The notes: generated by a model from the letters alone, not told the origin. A stretch of DNA of 64,000 nt from Brevundimonas pishanensis (GCF_022750635.1 NZ_JAJKBG010000001.1:62001-126000); one strand, 5' to 3'. Shown: positions 15,852 through 25,568, numbered from the stretch's first letter. Program-made: numbers and translations.

Positions 15852-17422
15852 GCCGGTTGCGTTTCAAGACCCCGCCGCCCTCTCCTGAACTGGTGCGGAT
15901 CAAATCTCCGGTGCGTTCGGCGTTTCGCCTGATCCACTGGGGTTGGGTTCTGGCACGTCACGATGCCCTGATCCCGCGCGAGGCGACCCCGCTCCTGCCC
16001 GCATGGAGCCGGCCGTTTGCAGGTCTGGTTCAGGCGTTCGCAAGCCGCAAGCTGCGCGCCGGCCGCCCCGGCCAGCGCGTCGGTGCCGCGTGCGAGCAGC
16101 TAGGTCCGGTCGCGATCAAACTGGGGCAGGTACTGGCGACGCGCGCCGATATTTTCGGCCTGCAGTTCGCGCAAGACCTCGGCCACCTGAAGGACAAACT
16201 GCCGCCCTTCCCCGTCGAGCAGGCCCGCCGCGAGATCGAGCGATCCATCGGCCGTCCGGTCGACAGCCTTTATACTGAACTTGGGCCTGCAGTCGGGGCC
16301 GCTTCGCTGGCTCAGGCGCATCCGGCCTATCTGGCCGATGGCCGCAAGGTCGCCGTCAAGGTTCTGCGCCCGGGCATTGAGCGCAAGGTGGCACAAGGGC
16401 TGGATGCCATGCGTCTGGGCGCAGGCGTGGTCAACCGTCTGGTAGAGCCCGCCCGCCGTCTGGAACCGCGCGCCTTTGTCGAGATCATCGCCCGTTCGCT
16501 GCAACTCGAATTGGATATGCGTCTCGAGGCCGCTGCGGCGTCCGAGCTGGCCGAGGTGATGGCCAAGGACGGCTATATGGCCGCGCCGGGTGTCATATGG
16601 GATGGCGTGGGCAAGCGCGTGCTGACGCTGGAATGGGCCGAAGGTCTGCCCATGACCGACCCGTCCATGGCGACCCTGCCCGAAGCCGACCGCAACATTC
16701 TGGCGGACAAGGTGGTGCGGGCGTTTCTGGTTCAGGCTTTGGACCACGGCGTGTTCCATGCCGACCTGCACGAGGGCAATCTGTTCGCCGACCGCTCGGA
16801 CAAGGTCACGGCCATTGATTTCGGCATTGTGGGCCGCCTTGGTCCTGCAGAGCGTCGCTACCTCGCGGAAATCCTCTGGGGCTTTATCAGCCGCGACTAC
16901 GACCGCATCTCACGTATCCACTTTGCTGCAGGCTATGTACCGCCGCACCATTCTGTGGAAACGTTCGCGCAGGCCCTGCGTGCCGTCGGCGAGCCGGTGA
17001 TCGGCCGTGCCGCCTCGCAGGTGTCGATGGGACGCTTGCTGGGTCAGCTGTTCGAGATCACCGCCCTGTTCGACATGCACTTGCGCCCCGAACTGGTGCT
17101 GCTGCAAAAGACCATGGTGTCGGTCGAGGGCGTCGCGCGCCGTCTGAACCCCGATCACGACCTGTGGGAAGCCGCCAAACCCGTGGTCGAACGCTGGATC
17201 CGTCGTGAACTGGGTGTGCAGGCACAAGCCAAGGAAATCGTGGAAGAAGCCCGCGACACGCTGAAAGCTTTGTCTGATTTTGCGCAGAACCCTCCGCAGT
17301 CCCAGACGTTGATTGTCGAGCGTTCGCAGACGCCTGCTTGGGTTATTGTGGCGGCAACCGTTTCGGTGTGCGCCTCCGCGACCGCCTTGATCTTGACGCT
17401 TTGGCCCAATCTTCTGGGCTGA
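15839..17422 (+). CDS. ubiB: Ubiquinone biosynthesis protein kinase-like UbiB
   Basis: The 527-residue ABC1/ADCK-family protein has the KxGQ motif ([12 protein letters not shown]), [13 protein letters not shown] with the invariant lysine in VAVKVLRPG, the catalytic-loop [15 protein letters not shown] and the magnesium site [11 protein letters not shown]-terminal hydrophobic hairpin (about residues 498-525) anchors it in the membrane. It is required for coenzyme Q synthesis, as an ATPase that aids the membrane-bound Q complex. The start lies inside ubiE in another frame (13-bp overlap). Confidence 0.95.
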   Translation: MGDLSRLRFKTPPPSPELVRIKSPVRSAFRLIHWGWVLARHDALIPREATPLLPAWSRPFAGLVQAFASRKLRAGRPGQRVGAACEQLGPVAIKLGQVLATRADIFGLQFAQDLGHLKDKLPPFPVEQARREIERSIGRPVDSLYTELGPAVGAASLAQAHPAYLADGRKVAVKVLRPGIERKVAQGLDAMRLGAGVVNRLVEPARRLEPRAFVEIIARSLQLELDMRLEAAAASELAEVMAKDGYMAAPGVIWDGVGKRVLTLEWAEGLPMTDPSMATLPEADRNILADKVVRAFLVQALDHGVFHADLHEGNLFADRSDKVTAIDFGIVGRLGPAERRYLAEILWGFISRDYDRISRIHFAAGYVPPHHSVETFAQALRAVGEPVIGRAASQVSMGRLLGQLFEITALFDMHLRPELVLLQKTMVSVEGVARRLNPDHDLWEAAKPVVERWIRRELGVQAQAKEIVEEARDTLKALSDFAQNPPQSQTLIVERSQTPAWVIVAATVSVCASATALILTLWPNLLG

Positions 17423-17459
17423 TCACTGGGCCCCTTAGGGGGCTGTGAAGGAGCCTCCC

Positions 17460-17972
17460 ATGAAGACCATCGCCATTTCTCTGGGCCTGACGGCCACCCT
17501 TCTCGCCTCGTCGGCACTGGCACAAAATGCTCAGCCGACAGCACCTGTGGCGACCGATCGCCCGGCGGCAGCCGCGACCTTGCCCAACGCCTTCTCGGGT
17601 CAGGAAACGGGTCAGGCCGCGCCTGCAGCCCAAGCCGCGCCGGCTACGGCTCCGACAGGCGCGCCCGCAGCGGCACCCGATATCGCCCGAGCCGAGAACG
17701 CCCTTCGCCAGATCATCGCCGGTCTGAAGTCGGGCAGCGTCGACTACTCGATGTTCAGTGACAACGTGGCTGAAAAAGTGCGCCCGCAGGCCAGCCAAAT
17801 CGGTAGCCTGCTGACCCAGTTCGGCGATCTGAAATCCATCACCCATAAGGGGCAGCCTGATGGTGTCGATCTGTTCCGGGTGGAGTTCGCCAATCAGGCC
17901 ACCGAATGGGTGATCGGCTTTGATAACGACGATCAGGTCGCGGCCCTGCTGTTCCGCCCCGCGCAGGATTAA
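17460..17972 (+). CDS. Exported Ala/Pro-rich protein with a serine-hydrolase-associated-like domain
   Basis: ATG 17460 follows AAGGAG by six bases and opens a signal peptide (ending SALAQ). The GTG 15 bases upstream would lie inside the ribosome-binding region and is rejected. After a low-complexity Ala/Pro/Gln linker (about residues 22-75) comes a domain of about 90 residues (LRQIIAGLKSGSVDYSMFSD to VAALLFRPAQD). It resembles the small accessory domain that accompanies beta-lactamase-like serine hydrolases, here without a hydrolase. The function is unknown. It follows ubiB by 37 bp and may be co-transcribed. Confidence 0.75.
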   Translation: MKTIAISLGLTATLLASSALAQNAQPTAPVATDRPAAAATLPNAFSGQETGQAAPAAQAAPATAPTGAPAAAPDIARAENALRQIIAGLKSGSVDYSMFSDNVAEKVRPQASQIGSLLTQFGDLKSITHKGQPDGVDLFRVEFANQATEWVIGFDNDDQVAALLFRPAQD

Positions 17973-17974
17973 CC

Positions 17975-18388
17975 CTAGTCGAAACTGACCTTGCCCCGCC
18001 CGCTCTTGATCACAGAGCGGGTGGACTTAGCCTTTAGGCGGCGTTCCTTTGAACTGCGGGTCGGCTTGGTTGGCACGCGATAGGCCTGACGCACCGCCGC
18101 CTCCGCCACCATCTGCTCCAGACGTTCGATGGCGTCCTCGCGATTGCGCTCTTGCGTGCGAAAGCGGGTGGCGGTGATCACGATCACTCCATCCAGCGTC
18201 AGGCGACTACCCGCCTTCTTCATCAATCGCTCACGGGTATAGTCGTTCAGGCTCGGCGAGTTTTTGGCGTCGAACCGCATCTGTACCGCCGTCGAGACCT
18301 TGTTGACGTTTTGTCCCCCCGGACCACCGGCGCGATAAAAGCGGAACTCCAGTTCCTCATCGGGAATGCGTCGTTTTATCTCGGCCAT
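17975..18388 (-). CDS. arfB: Alternative ribosome-rescue peptidyl-tRNA hydrolase ArfB
   Basis: The 137-residue class-I release-factor-like protein has the catalytic GGQ at residues 24-26 in RAGGPGGQNVNKV and a long basic C-terminal tail (SSKERRLKAKSTRSVIKSGRGK) that enters the empty mRNA channel of stalled ribosomes. It releases nascent peptides from non-stop complexes. It lacks the codon-recognition domain of PrfA/PrfB, as expected. Its ATG overlaps the TGA of the preceding DUF188 gene (TGATG). Confidence 0.94.
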   Translation of the reverse strand: MAEIKRRIPDEELEFRFYRAGGPGGQNVNKVSTAVQMRFDAKNSPSLNDYTRERLMKKAGSRLTLDGVIVITATRFRTQERNREDAIERLEQMVAEAAVRQAYRVPTKPTRSSKERRLKAKSTRSVIKSGRGKVSFD

Positions 18389-18843
18389 CAGGCCTTCCTC
18401 GCCGCGCGGTTGGCCGCTGCGTCCAGCGTCTGGAGGAATTTCGAGCGATCGGCATTGGAGAACGGAGGCGGTCCGGACGTCTCCACGCCCATGGAGCGCA
18501 GGTGCTCGCCGACCATCCGGCCCGCAAGCGCCGAGCCGATTGTGTTCTCGTCCAGCACCGTACCATTTGGCCGGATGCATTCGGCACGCGACTTCAGACA
18601 CCGGTCAGCCAGGGGATAGTCGTTGGTGATGACCACATCGCCGGCCCCTGCCCGCTCCGCGATCCAGTCATCCGCCACATCCGGGCCTGCATCCACCACG
18701 ATCTGGGTGATCAGCGCCTCTTGCGGGATGCGGATCCAGCTATTGGACACTACAAATACCGGCCAGTTCAGTCGCCGCGCCACGCGGTAGACCTCTTCCT
18801 TTACGGGACAGGCGTCGGCATCGATGTAGAAGGTCTTGGCCAT
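18388..18843 (-). CDS. YaiI/YqxD family protein (UPF0178, DUF188)
   Basis: A 151-residue protein starting at ATG 18843 with the family opening FYIDADACPVKEEVYRVA, then VVDAGPDVADDW and ITNDYPLADRCL. The conserved aspartates recall PIN-like nucleases, but no activity has been firmly assigned to the family. The start is set by the family N-terminus; 13 further in-frame codons upstream are unlikely to be used. It is the first gene of a pair with arfB. Confidence 0.9.
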   Translation of the reverse strand: MAKTFYIDADACPVKEEVYRVARRLNWPVFVVSNSWIRIPQEALITQIVVDAGPDVADDWIAERAGAGDVVITNDYPLADRCLKSRAECIRPNGTVLDENTIGSALAGRMVGEHLRSMGVETSGPPPFSNADRSKFLQTLDAAANRAARKA

Positions 18844-18929
18844 GCCCTCTTCTAGCGCAGACCGGCACAAACGAAAGGTCATCCGGCCAAAGACCGGATG
18901 CCCCTGCGCATTAGACCCCGTGACGGCTC

Positions 18930-20288
18930 TTAGTAACTATAGGCGTGCGGACGGCTGCCTGCCGCATTGGGCAGATAGCGGTCTCGCAGCATCAGGTTGC
19001 GCGCCTCCATCGGCTGCTCCACGCCGTCGATGACCACGGCTTGAGGCTGCGACAGCGGCTCCAGCGGATCACCAGACCAAACCACCACGTCACCGGCGGC
19101 ACCGGACTTCAACTCGCCGAACTGGCCTTCGAAGCCAAAGATCCGCGCAGGGTTCACCGTGATGGCCGCGATGGCGGCATCAAACGGCAGGCCATGCGAG
19201 ACGGCGTTGCCGGCGTTGTAGCGGATGTCACGGGCGCGGTGGGTGGATCCCTCGTTGCCCTTGAGCGCGATGACAACACCTGCTGCGTGCAAGGCGGCGG
19301 CGTTCTGCATACGCGCCCCGCGCATTTCGAAATTGCCCGGAAGATTGGTGGTCGGGTGGACCAATACCGGCACATTCGCTGCGGCGATCTCGTTGGCCAC
19401 CAACCAGCCCTCGGCGGCTCCGTCGAGGATGATCTTGAGGCCTTCCTCGCGGGCCAGTCGCAAGACTTGCTGGATGTCCGAGGCGCGGTCCGCTGTGACG
19501 ATCAAGGGCATGCGGCCTTCGACGACAGGGATCAGGGCTTCAAGGTCGGCTCGCGACAGCGACAGGTCGCGCAAGGATGAGCGCTCATAGGCCGACTTGT
19601 TGCGGGCATAAAGGCGCACTTCGTTCAGGGTTTCCTTGAACAGCACGAACTGGGCACCGCGCGCACCGCCGGCGATACGGGCACCGGCTTCCCCGAACGG
19701 GGCGGTCATGGCCACCTTGGACTTGACCAGAATATTGGACCCGTCCTTGAGGTTGATGACAGCCGCCTGACCGGCAAACAGACCCGGAGACTGGAAGCCG
19801 CCGTGACCCGCACCGGCGGTCATGTCGTCGATGCGGGAATCGTCGTGGCTATGACCACCGCCCGAGCCGCCATGCTGCGGAGTAACAACGGCGCGGGTTA
19901 CCCCGCCCAGACGCGCGGTCGGAATGGTGAAGGACCACGGATCAATGCCGTACGACACGTCGAAGGCCGCTGTCAGGGTGTTGGCGTTGTTGCGCAGGTC
20001 GTTCGAGCCCGACACGGAGCCGACCTCGCTGGCACCGATGCCGGAATCGACAGCGACGATGCCCGGCGTCACCACCTTGCCGGTCGCATCGATGGTGCGC
20101 ATGCCCGCAGGAGCCGTACCGGCACCCACCGACACCACGCGCCCGCCACGGATGACCACCGTACCGTTTTCAATAACCGACGTGCCGGTCAGAACCTTGC
20201 CGCCCGTAATGGCGATATCCTGAGCCACAGCCGGTGCGGCAGACAGAAGAGCGGCCGCCGCTGCGGCGATAAGAATGTTCATACGCAT
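18930..20288 (-). CDS. Exported amidohydrolase-like protein lacking the HxH metal motif
   Basis: The 452-residue precursor has a signal peptide ending in APAVAQ and the shape of an imidazolonepropionase-like amidohydrolase: small beta-sandwich (ITGGKVLTGTSVIENG), TPGIV, then the barrel and a C-terminal AVTVNPARIFGFEGQFGELKSGAAGDVVVW-like region (ITVNPARIFGF, LKSGAAGDVVVW). At residues 79-84, where active members have D-x-H-x-H, it reads VDSGIG, so the first two metal ligands are missing. The partner gene upstream is intact in this motif and only 3 bp away. It may be a non-catalytic subunit or use other chemistry. Confidence 0.85.
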   Translation of the reverse strand: MRMNILIAAAAAALLSAAPAVAQDIAITGGKVLTGTSVIENGTVVIRGGRVVSVGAGTAPAGMRTIDATGKVVTPGIVAVDSGIGASEVGSVSGSNDLRNNANTLTAAFDVSYGIDPWSFTIPTARLGGVTRAVVTPQHGGSGGGHSHDDSRIDDMTAGAGHGGFQSPGLFAGQAAVINLKDGSNILVKSKVAMTAPFGEAGARIAGGARGAQFVLFKETLNEVRLYARNKSAYERSSLRDLSLSRADLEALIPVVEGRMPLIVTADRASDIQQVLRLAREEGLKIILDGAAEGWLVANEIAAANVPVLVHPTTNLPGNFEMRGARMQNAAALHAAGVVIALKGNEGSTHRARDIRYNAGNAVSHGLPFDAAIAAITVNPARIFGFEGQFGELKSGAAGDVVVWSGDPLEPLSQPQAVVIDGVEQPMEARNLMLRDRYLPNAAGSRPHAYSY

Positions 20289-20291
20289 GAA

Positions 20292-21788
20292 TCAGCGGGC
20301 TCCCTGAGCAGTGCCAGCAGCCGGACGGTTAAAGCCCGGTTGGCCCAGTTCGAAATCGGATACCGGCTGATAGGCCGGATTTGTACGGTCAAAGGTCAGT
20401 GCACCGTCGATGAAGACCTGATCGGCGCGGGCATAGATCGACAGCGGATTGGCACTCCAGATCACCACATCCGCGCGCTTTCCGACTTCGAGCGAGCCGG
20501 TCTGGTTATCGATGCCGATAGCCTTGGCTGCGTTCAGCGTGATCCAGCCGATGGCGCGTTCCTCGGGAATATTCAGACCCGCACGGCGACCTGCCGAAAG
20601 CGATGCGGCGGCCTCTTGATTGAGGCGCTGGATCAGTTCCTGGTCGTCCGAGTGGATAACGGCACACGAGTTCGGCGCGGCATCAACGATGGCCGCATTC
20701 TCTTCGATGCCGTCCAGGGCTTCCATCTTGAAGCCCCACCAGCCGGTCCACATCGCGGCGCAGATGCCGTTCTGAGCCAACTGCGGAGCCAGCTTATAGG
20801 CCTCGATAGCGTGGTGGAAGACGCGAATCTTGAAGCCGAACTCCTTGGCCAAATCCATCATCAACGCCATTTCATCGGCGCGGTAACAGTGGTTCTGAAC
20901 GAGGATCGAGCCGTCCAGAACACCAGTGATGGTTTCCAGCTGGAGATTGCGGGTCGGCGGGGTGCCCTGACCGGTTTCGCGGTACTTCTCCCACTTCTCG
21001 CGATAGTCCTGCGCGGCGATGAAGGCTGCGCGATAGCCGGCCATATTGCCCATGCCCGTGGCGGGCGACTGGTTACGGCTGCCATAGACGCGCGACGGGT
21101 TCTCGCCACAGGCCATCTTCAGACCATAAGGCGCGTCCGGCAACTTCATGGCCTGCATGGTGGTAGCCGGCACATTGCGCAGCGTCACGCCACGACCACC
21201 GAACAGGTTGGCCGAGCCCGGAAGAACTTGGAGGGTCGTCACGCCGCCAGCGCGGGCGGCATTGAAGCCCGGATCCTGAGGCCAGACCGAGTGCTCGGCC
21301 CACACCTGAGCCGTGTTCGGATTGGTGGCTTCGTTGCCGTCGCTCATGCCCGTCACGCCCGGCGACGGATAGACGCCGAGGTGGCTGTGAATGTCGATGA
21401 TGCCCGGCGAGACAAAACGGCCGCGCGCGTCTACGACCTGATGGCCCTGCGGAACCGGAGTGGAAGCATCGCCGACAGCGGCAATCCGACCGTCGGTCAC
21501 AACCACGACGCCGTTCTCAATCTTGCGGCCCGCGCCGTCAAAGACCGTGGCTCCGACGATAGCCATGTTCTGCTGCTGCAGGGGTCGGTAGGTCGAAGGA
21601 TAGGGATTAAGGTCCGAAGCGCTGGCCAGTCCTGCGGCCATAGGCTTTGCCGGACGGGCCGTGTCGGCGCTGGCCGATGTTCCCGACGACGAAGCCTGCC
21701 CCGTCGAGGCACAGGCTGTCAGCATCAGCGCGCCCATGGCGCATGAAAGGATAGCGAGGCTGGGGCCCCGCAAACGATTTACACACAT
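20292..21788 (-). CDS. Amidohydrolase family lipoprotein (metal-dependent)
   Basis: The ATG at 21788 gives a 498-residue protein with a lipoprotein signal and lipobox LTAC, so it should be anchored in the membrane facing the periplasm. The metal motif is intact: GIIDIHSHLG with His134 and His136, then further His-rich blocks LVQNHCYRAD, RVFHHAIEAYK and an Asp in VIHSDDQE, followed by WITLNAAKAIGID and KRADVVIWSANPLS. Related exported enzymes cleave amide or dipeptide bonds. It forms an operon with the HxH-less paralogue downstream, and the two may form a hetero-oligomer. Confidence 0.88.
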   Translation of the reverse strand: MCVNRLRGPSLAILSCAMGALMLTACASTGQASSSGTSASADTARPAKPMAAGLASASDLNPYPSTYRPLQQQNMAIVGATVFDGAGRKIENGVVVVTDGRIAAVGDASTPVPQGHQVVDARGRFVSPGIIDIHSHLGVYPSPGVTGMSDGNEATNPNTAQVWAEHSVWPQDPGFNAARAGGVTTLQVLPGSANLFGGRGVTLRNVPATTMQAMKLPDAPYGLKMACGENPSRVYGSRNQSPATGMGNMAGYRAAFIAAQDYREKWEKYRETGQGTPPTRNLQLETITGVLDGSILVQNHCYRADEMALMMDLAKEFGFKIRVFHHAIEAYKLAPQLAQNGICAAMWTGWWGFKMEALDGIEENAAIVDAAPNSCAVIHSDDQELIQRLNQEAAASLSAGRRAGLNIPEERAIGWITLNAAKAIGIDNQTGSLEVGKRADVVIWSANPLSIYARADQVFIDGALTFDRTNPAYQPVSDFELGQPGFNRPAAGTAQGAR

Positions 21789-21872
21789 GGGCGAACCCCC
21801 TCGCACCCGCAGTCTGCGGGCAGACAACGGCGGTCATAGAGGATCGTTACGGCGAGGCTGTAAAGGCCGAAT

Positions 21873-22154
21873 TCAGCCCTTAAGCAATCTTTCGCGCACT
21901 TCTTCGTCGTTGAGGTCTTTAACCTCAATCATCTTCAATCTGGACTGGCCACCCCGTGCCAGATTCACGTTACGGCGCGGCACACCCAGCATCTTGGCCA
22001 ACAGGCGTACCAGCGCCTCGTTCGCCTCGCCTTCAACGGGTTGAGCCCTCACCCGCACCTTCAGCACCGGACGCCCTTCCGGATCGACGTCCCAACCTTC
22101 GATCTGGTCCTTAGCGGAGCGGGGGGTGAGTTTGACGGGGATACGGGCGGTCAT
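21873..22154 (-). CDS. DUF167 (YggU-type) family protein
   Basis: The 93-residue protein spans the whole family: VKLTPRSAKDQIEGW, VRVRAQPVEGEANEALVRLLA and VNLARGGQSRLKMIEV. The fold is known but the function is not. It is a separate gene, 84 bp before the lipoprotein amidohydrolase in the same direction. Confidence 0.9.
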   Translation of the reverse strand: MTARIPVKLTPRSAKDQIEGWDVDPEGRPVLKVRVRAQPVEGEANEALVRLLAKMLGVPRRNVNLARGGQSRLKMIEVKDLNDEEVRERLLKG

Positions 22155-22228
22155 GGTGCCTGTTTGCCTTGTCCCCGACGCGGTGCCAAGGTCCGCCCCA
22201 GTTCGGCGTACTGGAGCATCCCCCCCCC

Positions 22229-22681
22229 GTGCCTACACCGCCTTTTTCGTCCGTTGTCCTGATTGTCCTGAACCTCGCTCTTCTGGCTCTATTGCTGTGG
22301 TGGATCGTCAGAAGGCTCCGAGCAAAGTGGCGCAGACCGGCCATTCCGCCACCCGCCACCCCGCACGGATCGACTGACGTAACGGTGCTGGCAACGTTTA
22401 CCGGCATCAAAGGGATATCCCCGTGGCTGGCGGTCGCTTCGAACAGTCTCAATCCGGTTTTGGTGATCGGGCCGGATTATCTGGAATACCGCGTTTTGAA
22501 ACGTCGTCGGGTGCCGTTGGCGCAAATCCAGTCGGTCCGAACATTGGCCGCCTTCAGGACGGTCAATCTGCACTTCACCTTCAAGAGCGGGCCATTCACC
22601 TTCACGGCCAACGTCGGCAATCAGGATAGCGCACGCGACATCCTGAGCCGCCTCGATCCGGCATTGGTTGAGCAACAATAA
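22229..22681 (+). CDS. Unrecognised membrane-anchored protein
   Basis: About 150 residues: an N-terminal transmembrane segment ([19 protein letters not shown]), a basic stop-transfer stretch ([10 protein letters not shown]) and a cytoplasmic beta-rich domain with [25 protein letters not shown] and [15 protein letters not shown]. The pattern is like a small PH-type domain, but I cannot assign it. GTG 22229 is chosen because GGAG lies before it, beyond a C8 tract; an upstream TTG at 22169 is possible. It is a single gene, divergent from DUF167 and ended by a strong hairpin. Confidence 0.6.
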   Translation: MPTPPFSSVVLIVLNLALLALLLWWIVRRLRAKWRRPAIPPPATPHGSTDVTVLATFTGIKGISPWLAVASNSLNPVLVIGPDYLEYRVLKRRRVPLAQIQSVRTLAAFRTVNLHFTFKSGPFTFTANVGNQDSARDILSRLDPALVEQQ

Positions 22682-22685
22682 AAAA

Positions 22686-22716
22686 CGCCCCGACCGTTTC
22701 CGGCCGGGGCGCTTTT
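22686..22716. terminator. Bidirectional terminator
   Basis: CGCCCCGACCG pairs with CGGCCGGGGCG (one mismatch) around TTTC, with TTTT on the plus side and A5 before it, giving a T tract on the minus side. It serves the membrane protein gene and etfA, which converge here. Confidence 0.85.
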
Positions 22717-22737
22717 GAAACATGGAGGGGTTCGGGC

Positions 22738-23667
22738 TTAGCCCAGAGCCGCCATCAGTTCCGGAACGACCGTCTTGTAGTCGCCTACGATGCCGTAGTC
22801 GGCCACCTGGAAGATCGGCGCGTCGGCATCCTTGTTGATGGCGACGATGATCTTGGAGTCCTTCATACCGGCGAGGTGCTGGATAGCGCCCGAGATGCCC
22901 ACAGCGATGTACAGCTGCGGAGCCACGACCTTGCCGGTCTGACCGACTTGGTAGTCGTTCGGAGCATAGCCGGCGTCGACCGCAGCGCGCGAGGCACCGA
23001 CAGCAGCGCCCAGCTTGTCGGCCAGCGGCTCGATGACAGCAGCGAACTCTTCGGCCGAACCCAGAGCGCGACCGCCCGAGACGACGATCTTGGCAGCGCC
23101 CAGTTCCGGACGGTCCGACTTGACCATTTCTTCGGAGACGAAGGTGGTCTTCGGAGCTTCGGCAGCGGCGACGGTTTCAACCGAAGCCGAGCCACCTTCG
23201 CCAGCAGCGGCGAATGCGGTCGGACGAACGGTGATGACCTTCTTGGCGTCAGCGGTCTGGATGGTCTCCAGAGCGTTACCGGCGTAGATCGGGCGAACAA
23301 AGGTGTCAGCCGAAACGACTTCCACGATGTCCGAGATCGGAGCCACGTCCAACTTGGCCGCGATACGCGGAGCGTAGTTCTTGCCGTCGGTGTTGGCCGG
23401 AACGAGGATGGCGTCGTAGCCAGCAGCCAGCGGCACAACGGTCGCTTCTACAGCTTCGGCCAGACCTTGAGCCACGCCAGCGCCTTCGGCCAGCAGGACC
23501 TTACGCACGCCGTCAATCTTGGCAGCAGCGTCGGCAATCGCCGATGCGCCTTGACCCAGAACCAGTACGTCCACGTCGCCCGAGATAGCCTTGGCAGCGG
23601 TTACGGTCTTGTGGGTGGTGTCACGAACGATCGAACCGTCGTGGTCAGCAATAACGAGAACAGCCAT
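22738..23667 (-). CDS. etfA: Electron transfer flavoprotein, alpha subunit
   Basis: The 309-residue FAD-binding subunit of ETF shows the family pattern: [38 protein letters not shown] in domain [15 protein letters not shown], and the FAD-binding C-terminal part [28 protein letters not shown], here cited in two pieces ([27 protein letters not shown]). ETF carries electrons from acyl-CoA dehydrogenases to the ubiquinone pool. Its ATG overlaps the etfB stop (TAATG), so expression is coupled. Confidence 0.96.
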   Translation of the reverse strand: MAVLVIADHDGSIVRDTTHKTVTAAKAISGDVDVLVLGQGASAIADAAAKIDGVRKVLLAEGAGVAQGLAEAVEATVVPLAAGYDAILVPANTDGKNYAPRIAAKLDVAPISDIVEVVSADTFVRPIYAGNALETIQTADAKKVITVRPTAFAAAGEGGSASVETVAAAEAPKTTFVSEEMVKSDRPELGAAKIVVSGGRALGSAEEFAAVIEPLADKLGAAVGASRAAVDAGYAPNDYQVGQTGKVVAPQLYIAVGISGAIQHLAGMKDSKIIVAINKDADAPIFQVADYGIVGDYKTVVPELMAALG

Positions 23668-24431
23668 TACAGAGCACCTGCGTCTTTGAGCTTGGCCACC
23701 AGTTCGGCAGCGTCAGCGACCTTGATACCAGCCGAACGCTTGGCCGGTTCGGTGACCTTGAGGACCTTCAGACGATCGGCCACGTCCACGCCGTAGTCGG
23801 CGACGGACTTGGTGACGATCTCTTTCTTCTTGGCCTTCATGATGTTCGGCAGCGAAGCGTAGCGCGGGGTGTTCAGGCGCAGGTCAACGGTGACCACAGC
23901 CGGAAGCTCGGCAGCTACGGTTTGCAGACCGCCATCGACTTCACGGGTCACGGTAGCCTTGCCACCGTCGATGACCAGCTTGCCGGCGAACGTGGCTTGC
24001 GGCCAGTCCAGCAGAGCGGCCAGCATCTGGCCAACAGCGTTGTTGTCGCCGTCGATCGATTGCTTGCCCATCAGGATCAGGTCCGGCTGCTCTTCGGCAA
24101 CCACAGCCTTCAGCAGCTTGGCAACGGCCAGCGGCTCGAGGTCGGCGTCCGACTGAACCAGAATGCCGCGGTCCGCACCCATGGCCAGAGCCGTACGGAT
24201 GGTTTCCTGAGCCTGGGTCACGCCGATGGAGACGACCACGATCTCGGTGGCAGTGCCAGCAGCGTGGTGTTCCTTGCCTTCCTTCAGACGAACTGCCTCT
24301 TCGACGGCGATTTCGTCGAAGGGATTCATGCTCATCTTAACATTGGCCAGATCAACGCCGGTCTGGTCCGCCTTGACGCGGGCCTTCACGTTGGAGTCGA
24401 TCACCCGTTTCACCGGGACGAGTATCTTCAT
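23667..24431 (-). CDS. etfB: Electron transfer flavoprotein, beta subunit
   Basis: The 254-residue beta subunit starts [12 protein letters not shown] as usual for the family; a GTG 12 bases upstream has no ribosome-binding site. It carries [17 protein letters not shown], the AMP-binding [17 protein letters not shown] and the ETF-beta signature region [20 protein letters not shown]. Together with EtfA it forms the soluble flavoprotein that links fatty-acid and amino-acid oxidation to respiration. In many alphaproteobacteria this pair neighbours the cobalamin adenosyltransferase found just upstream here. Confidence 0.96.
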   Translation of the reverse strand: MKILVPVKRVIDSNVKARVKADQTGVDLANVKMSMNPFDEIAVEEAVRLKEGKEHHAAGTATEIVVVSIGVTQAQETIRTALAMGADRGILVQSDADLEPLAVAKLLKAVVAEEQPDLILMGKQSIDGDNNAVGQMLAALLDWPQATFAGKLVIDGGKATVTREVDGGLQTVAAELPAVVTVDLRLNTPRYASLPNIMKAKKKEIVTKSVADYGVDVADRLKVLKVTEPAKRSAGIKVADAAELVAKLKDAGAL

Positions 24432-24555
24432 GAGACTATCCACTTGATCGTCGAAAGTTTGGGGAGGGATTGGACTGTACGCCCGCGCCTGTCAACGTAA
24501 CCTAGGGTGAAGTTCGGCCATTCCAATAGCTGATTTTTGATCTATAGGTCCCGAT

Positions 24556-24897
24556 ATGAAGCGCTTTTTGACCTTTCGCCGGTTGTCGATCATTTTTGCA
24601 GGCGTGTTCACCCTCGCTCTGCTCGGCGTCTTTGTGCTGCAACGTGTCTGGGTCGATCCGGGTGACCGGTGCGCAGACAAGGGTTGGTGGTACGATCTGG
24701 AAACGCGCACCTGCGCCCAGCCGATCTATATCCCGGACATCACCGGACGCGCCGAAGGCGTAACCCGTGCCGAAGCCTCGGCGGCCATGAACAAGGATCT
24801 GGTCGACAAGGAAGCCCAACTGGCCGCCTATAATCGCGCCAAGAAGGCCGCGACCGACGCCGAGCGCGCCCGCGTCGAAGCGCTGACCAAAGACTGA
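24556..24897 (+). CDS. Small single-span membrane protein of unknown function
   Basis: A 113-residue protein with an N-terminal membrane segment (about residues 11-30), a short periplasmic part with two cysteines that could pair (DRCADKGWWYDLETRTCAQP) and an Ala/Lys/Glu-rich helical C-terminal tail (from EAQLAAYNRAKKAATDAERA). I do not recognise a family. It sits between etfB and the cobalamin adenosyltransferase on the opposite strand and ends in a strong terminator. Confidence 0.7.
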   Translation: MKRFLTFRRLSIIFAGVFTLALLGVFVLQRVWVDPGDRCADKGWWYDLETRTCAQPIYIPDITGRAEGVTRAEASAAMNKDLVDKEAQLAAYNRAKKAATDAERARVEALTKD

Positions 24898-24911
24898 TCT
24901 GTACGGAAACG

Positions 24912-24952
24912 AAAAAAGGGCTGCGACACATCGCGCGTCGCAGCCCTTTTTT
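24912..24952. terminator. Bidirectional terminator
   Basis: A perfect 11-bp stem AGGGCTGCGAC (24917-24927) / GTCGCAGCCCT (24937-24947) has A6 before and T6 after, so it can act for the small membrane protein gene and for the convergent adenosyltransferase gene. Confidence 0.9.
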
Positions 24953-24966
24953 GTGTTCGTCGCCGA

Positions 24967-25539
24967 TCAGCGGGTCGCGCCGGGCACCCATTTGATGTCG
25001 TCGGCCCCGTTGGAATTGGCCCGACGGGCCGCCACGAACAGGTGATCCGAAAGGCGGTTCAAGTATTTCATCGCTTCGGTGTTGATCTGTTCACCCGCCT
25101 CGATCATCGCCACTGTGTCACGCTCAGCGCGGCGGCAGACGGTGCGCGCGACATGCAGATAGGTCGAAAGCGGCGAACCACCGGGCAAGATAAAACTGTC
25201 CAGAGGTTTGAGGCTTTCGTTCATCCAGTCGATTTCCTGCTCAAGTCGCTCGACCTGCGAGGCGATGATGCGCAGGGCCTCCCATTTGGGCGCAGGCTCC
25301 AGCGGGGTGGCCAGGTCGGCTCCCAGATCAAACAGTTCGTTCTGGATGCGCCCCAACATGGCATCGATACGGTCGTTCTGCCCGCTGTGCAGACGGGCCA
25401 CGCCAATGACAGCGTTGAGTTCGTCAACAGTGCCATAGGCCGAGACACGGGGGCCGGTCTTTGAGACCTCCTCGCCGGTGGCCAGTCGGGTCGTACCCTT
25501 GTCGCCGGTGCGGGTGTAGATCTTGTTGAGCGTGACCAT
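24967..25539 (-). CDS. Cob(I)alamin adenosyltransferase, PduO type
   Basis: The 190-residue ATP:corrinoid adenosyltransferase starts at ATG 25539 (MVTLNKIYTRTGDKGTT). The N-terminal ATP-binding KIYTRTGDKGTTRLATGEEV, the motif VSAYGTVDELNA and the C-terminal YLNRLSDHLFVAARRAN are diagnostic of the PduO class. It makes adenosylcobalamin, for example for methylmalonyl-CoA mutase, in the cytoplasm. It follows a HIG1-like gene by 29 bp on the same strand and lies near etfBA, a common grouping in alphaproteobacteria. Confidence 0.94.
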   Translation of the reverse strand: MVTLNKIYTRTGDKGTTRLATGEEVSKTGPRVSAYGTVDELNAVIGVARLHSGQNDRIDAMLGRIQNELFDLGADLATPLEPAPKWEALRIIASQVERLEQEIDWMNESLKPLDSFILPGGSPLSTYLHVARTVCRRAERDTVAMIEAGEQINTEAMKYLNRLSDHLFVAARRANSNGADDIKWVPGATR

Positions 25540-25568
25540 CGGCCCCTCCTCGCTCGCGTTGACTGTAT

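Noticed and set aside
18880..18900. Hairpin CATCCGG/CCGGATG as a terminator
   Set aside because: No T tract on either side; it may be incidental.
19803..21746. 647-codon open frame opposite the two amidohydrolases
   Set aside because: Composition is typical of a shadow frame (His, Arg, Gly and Asp rich) with no motifs, and the opposite strand has two clear enzymes.
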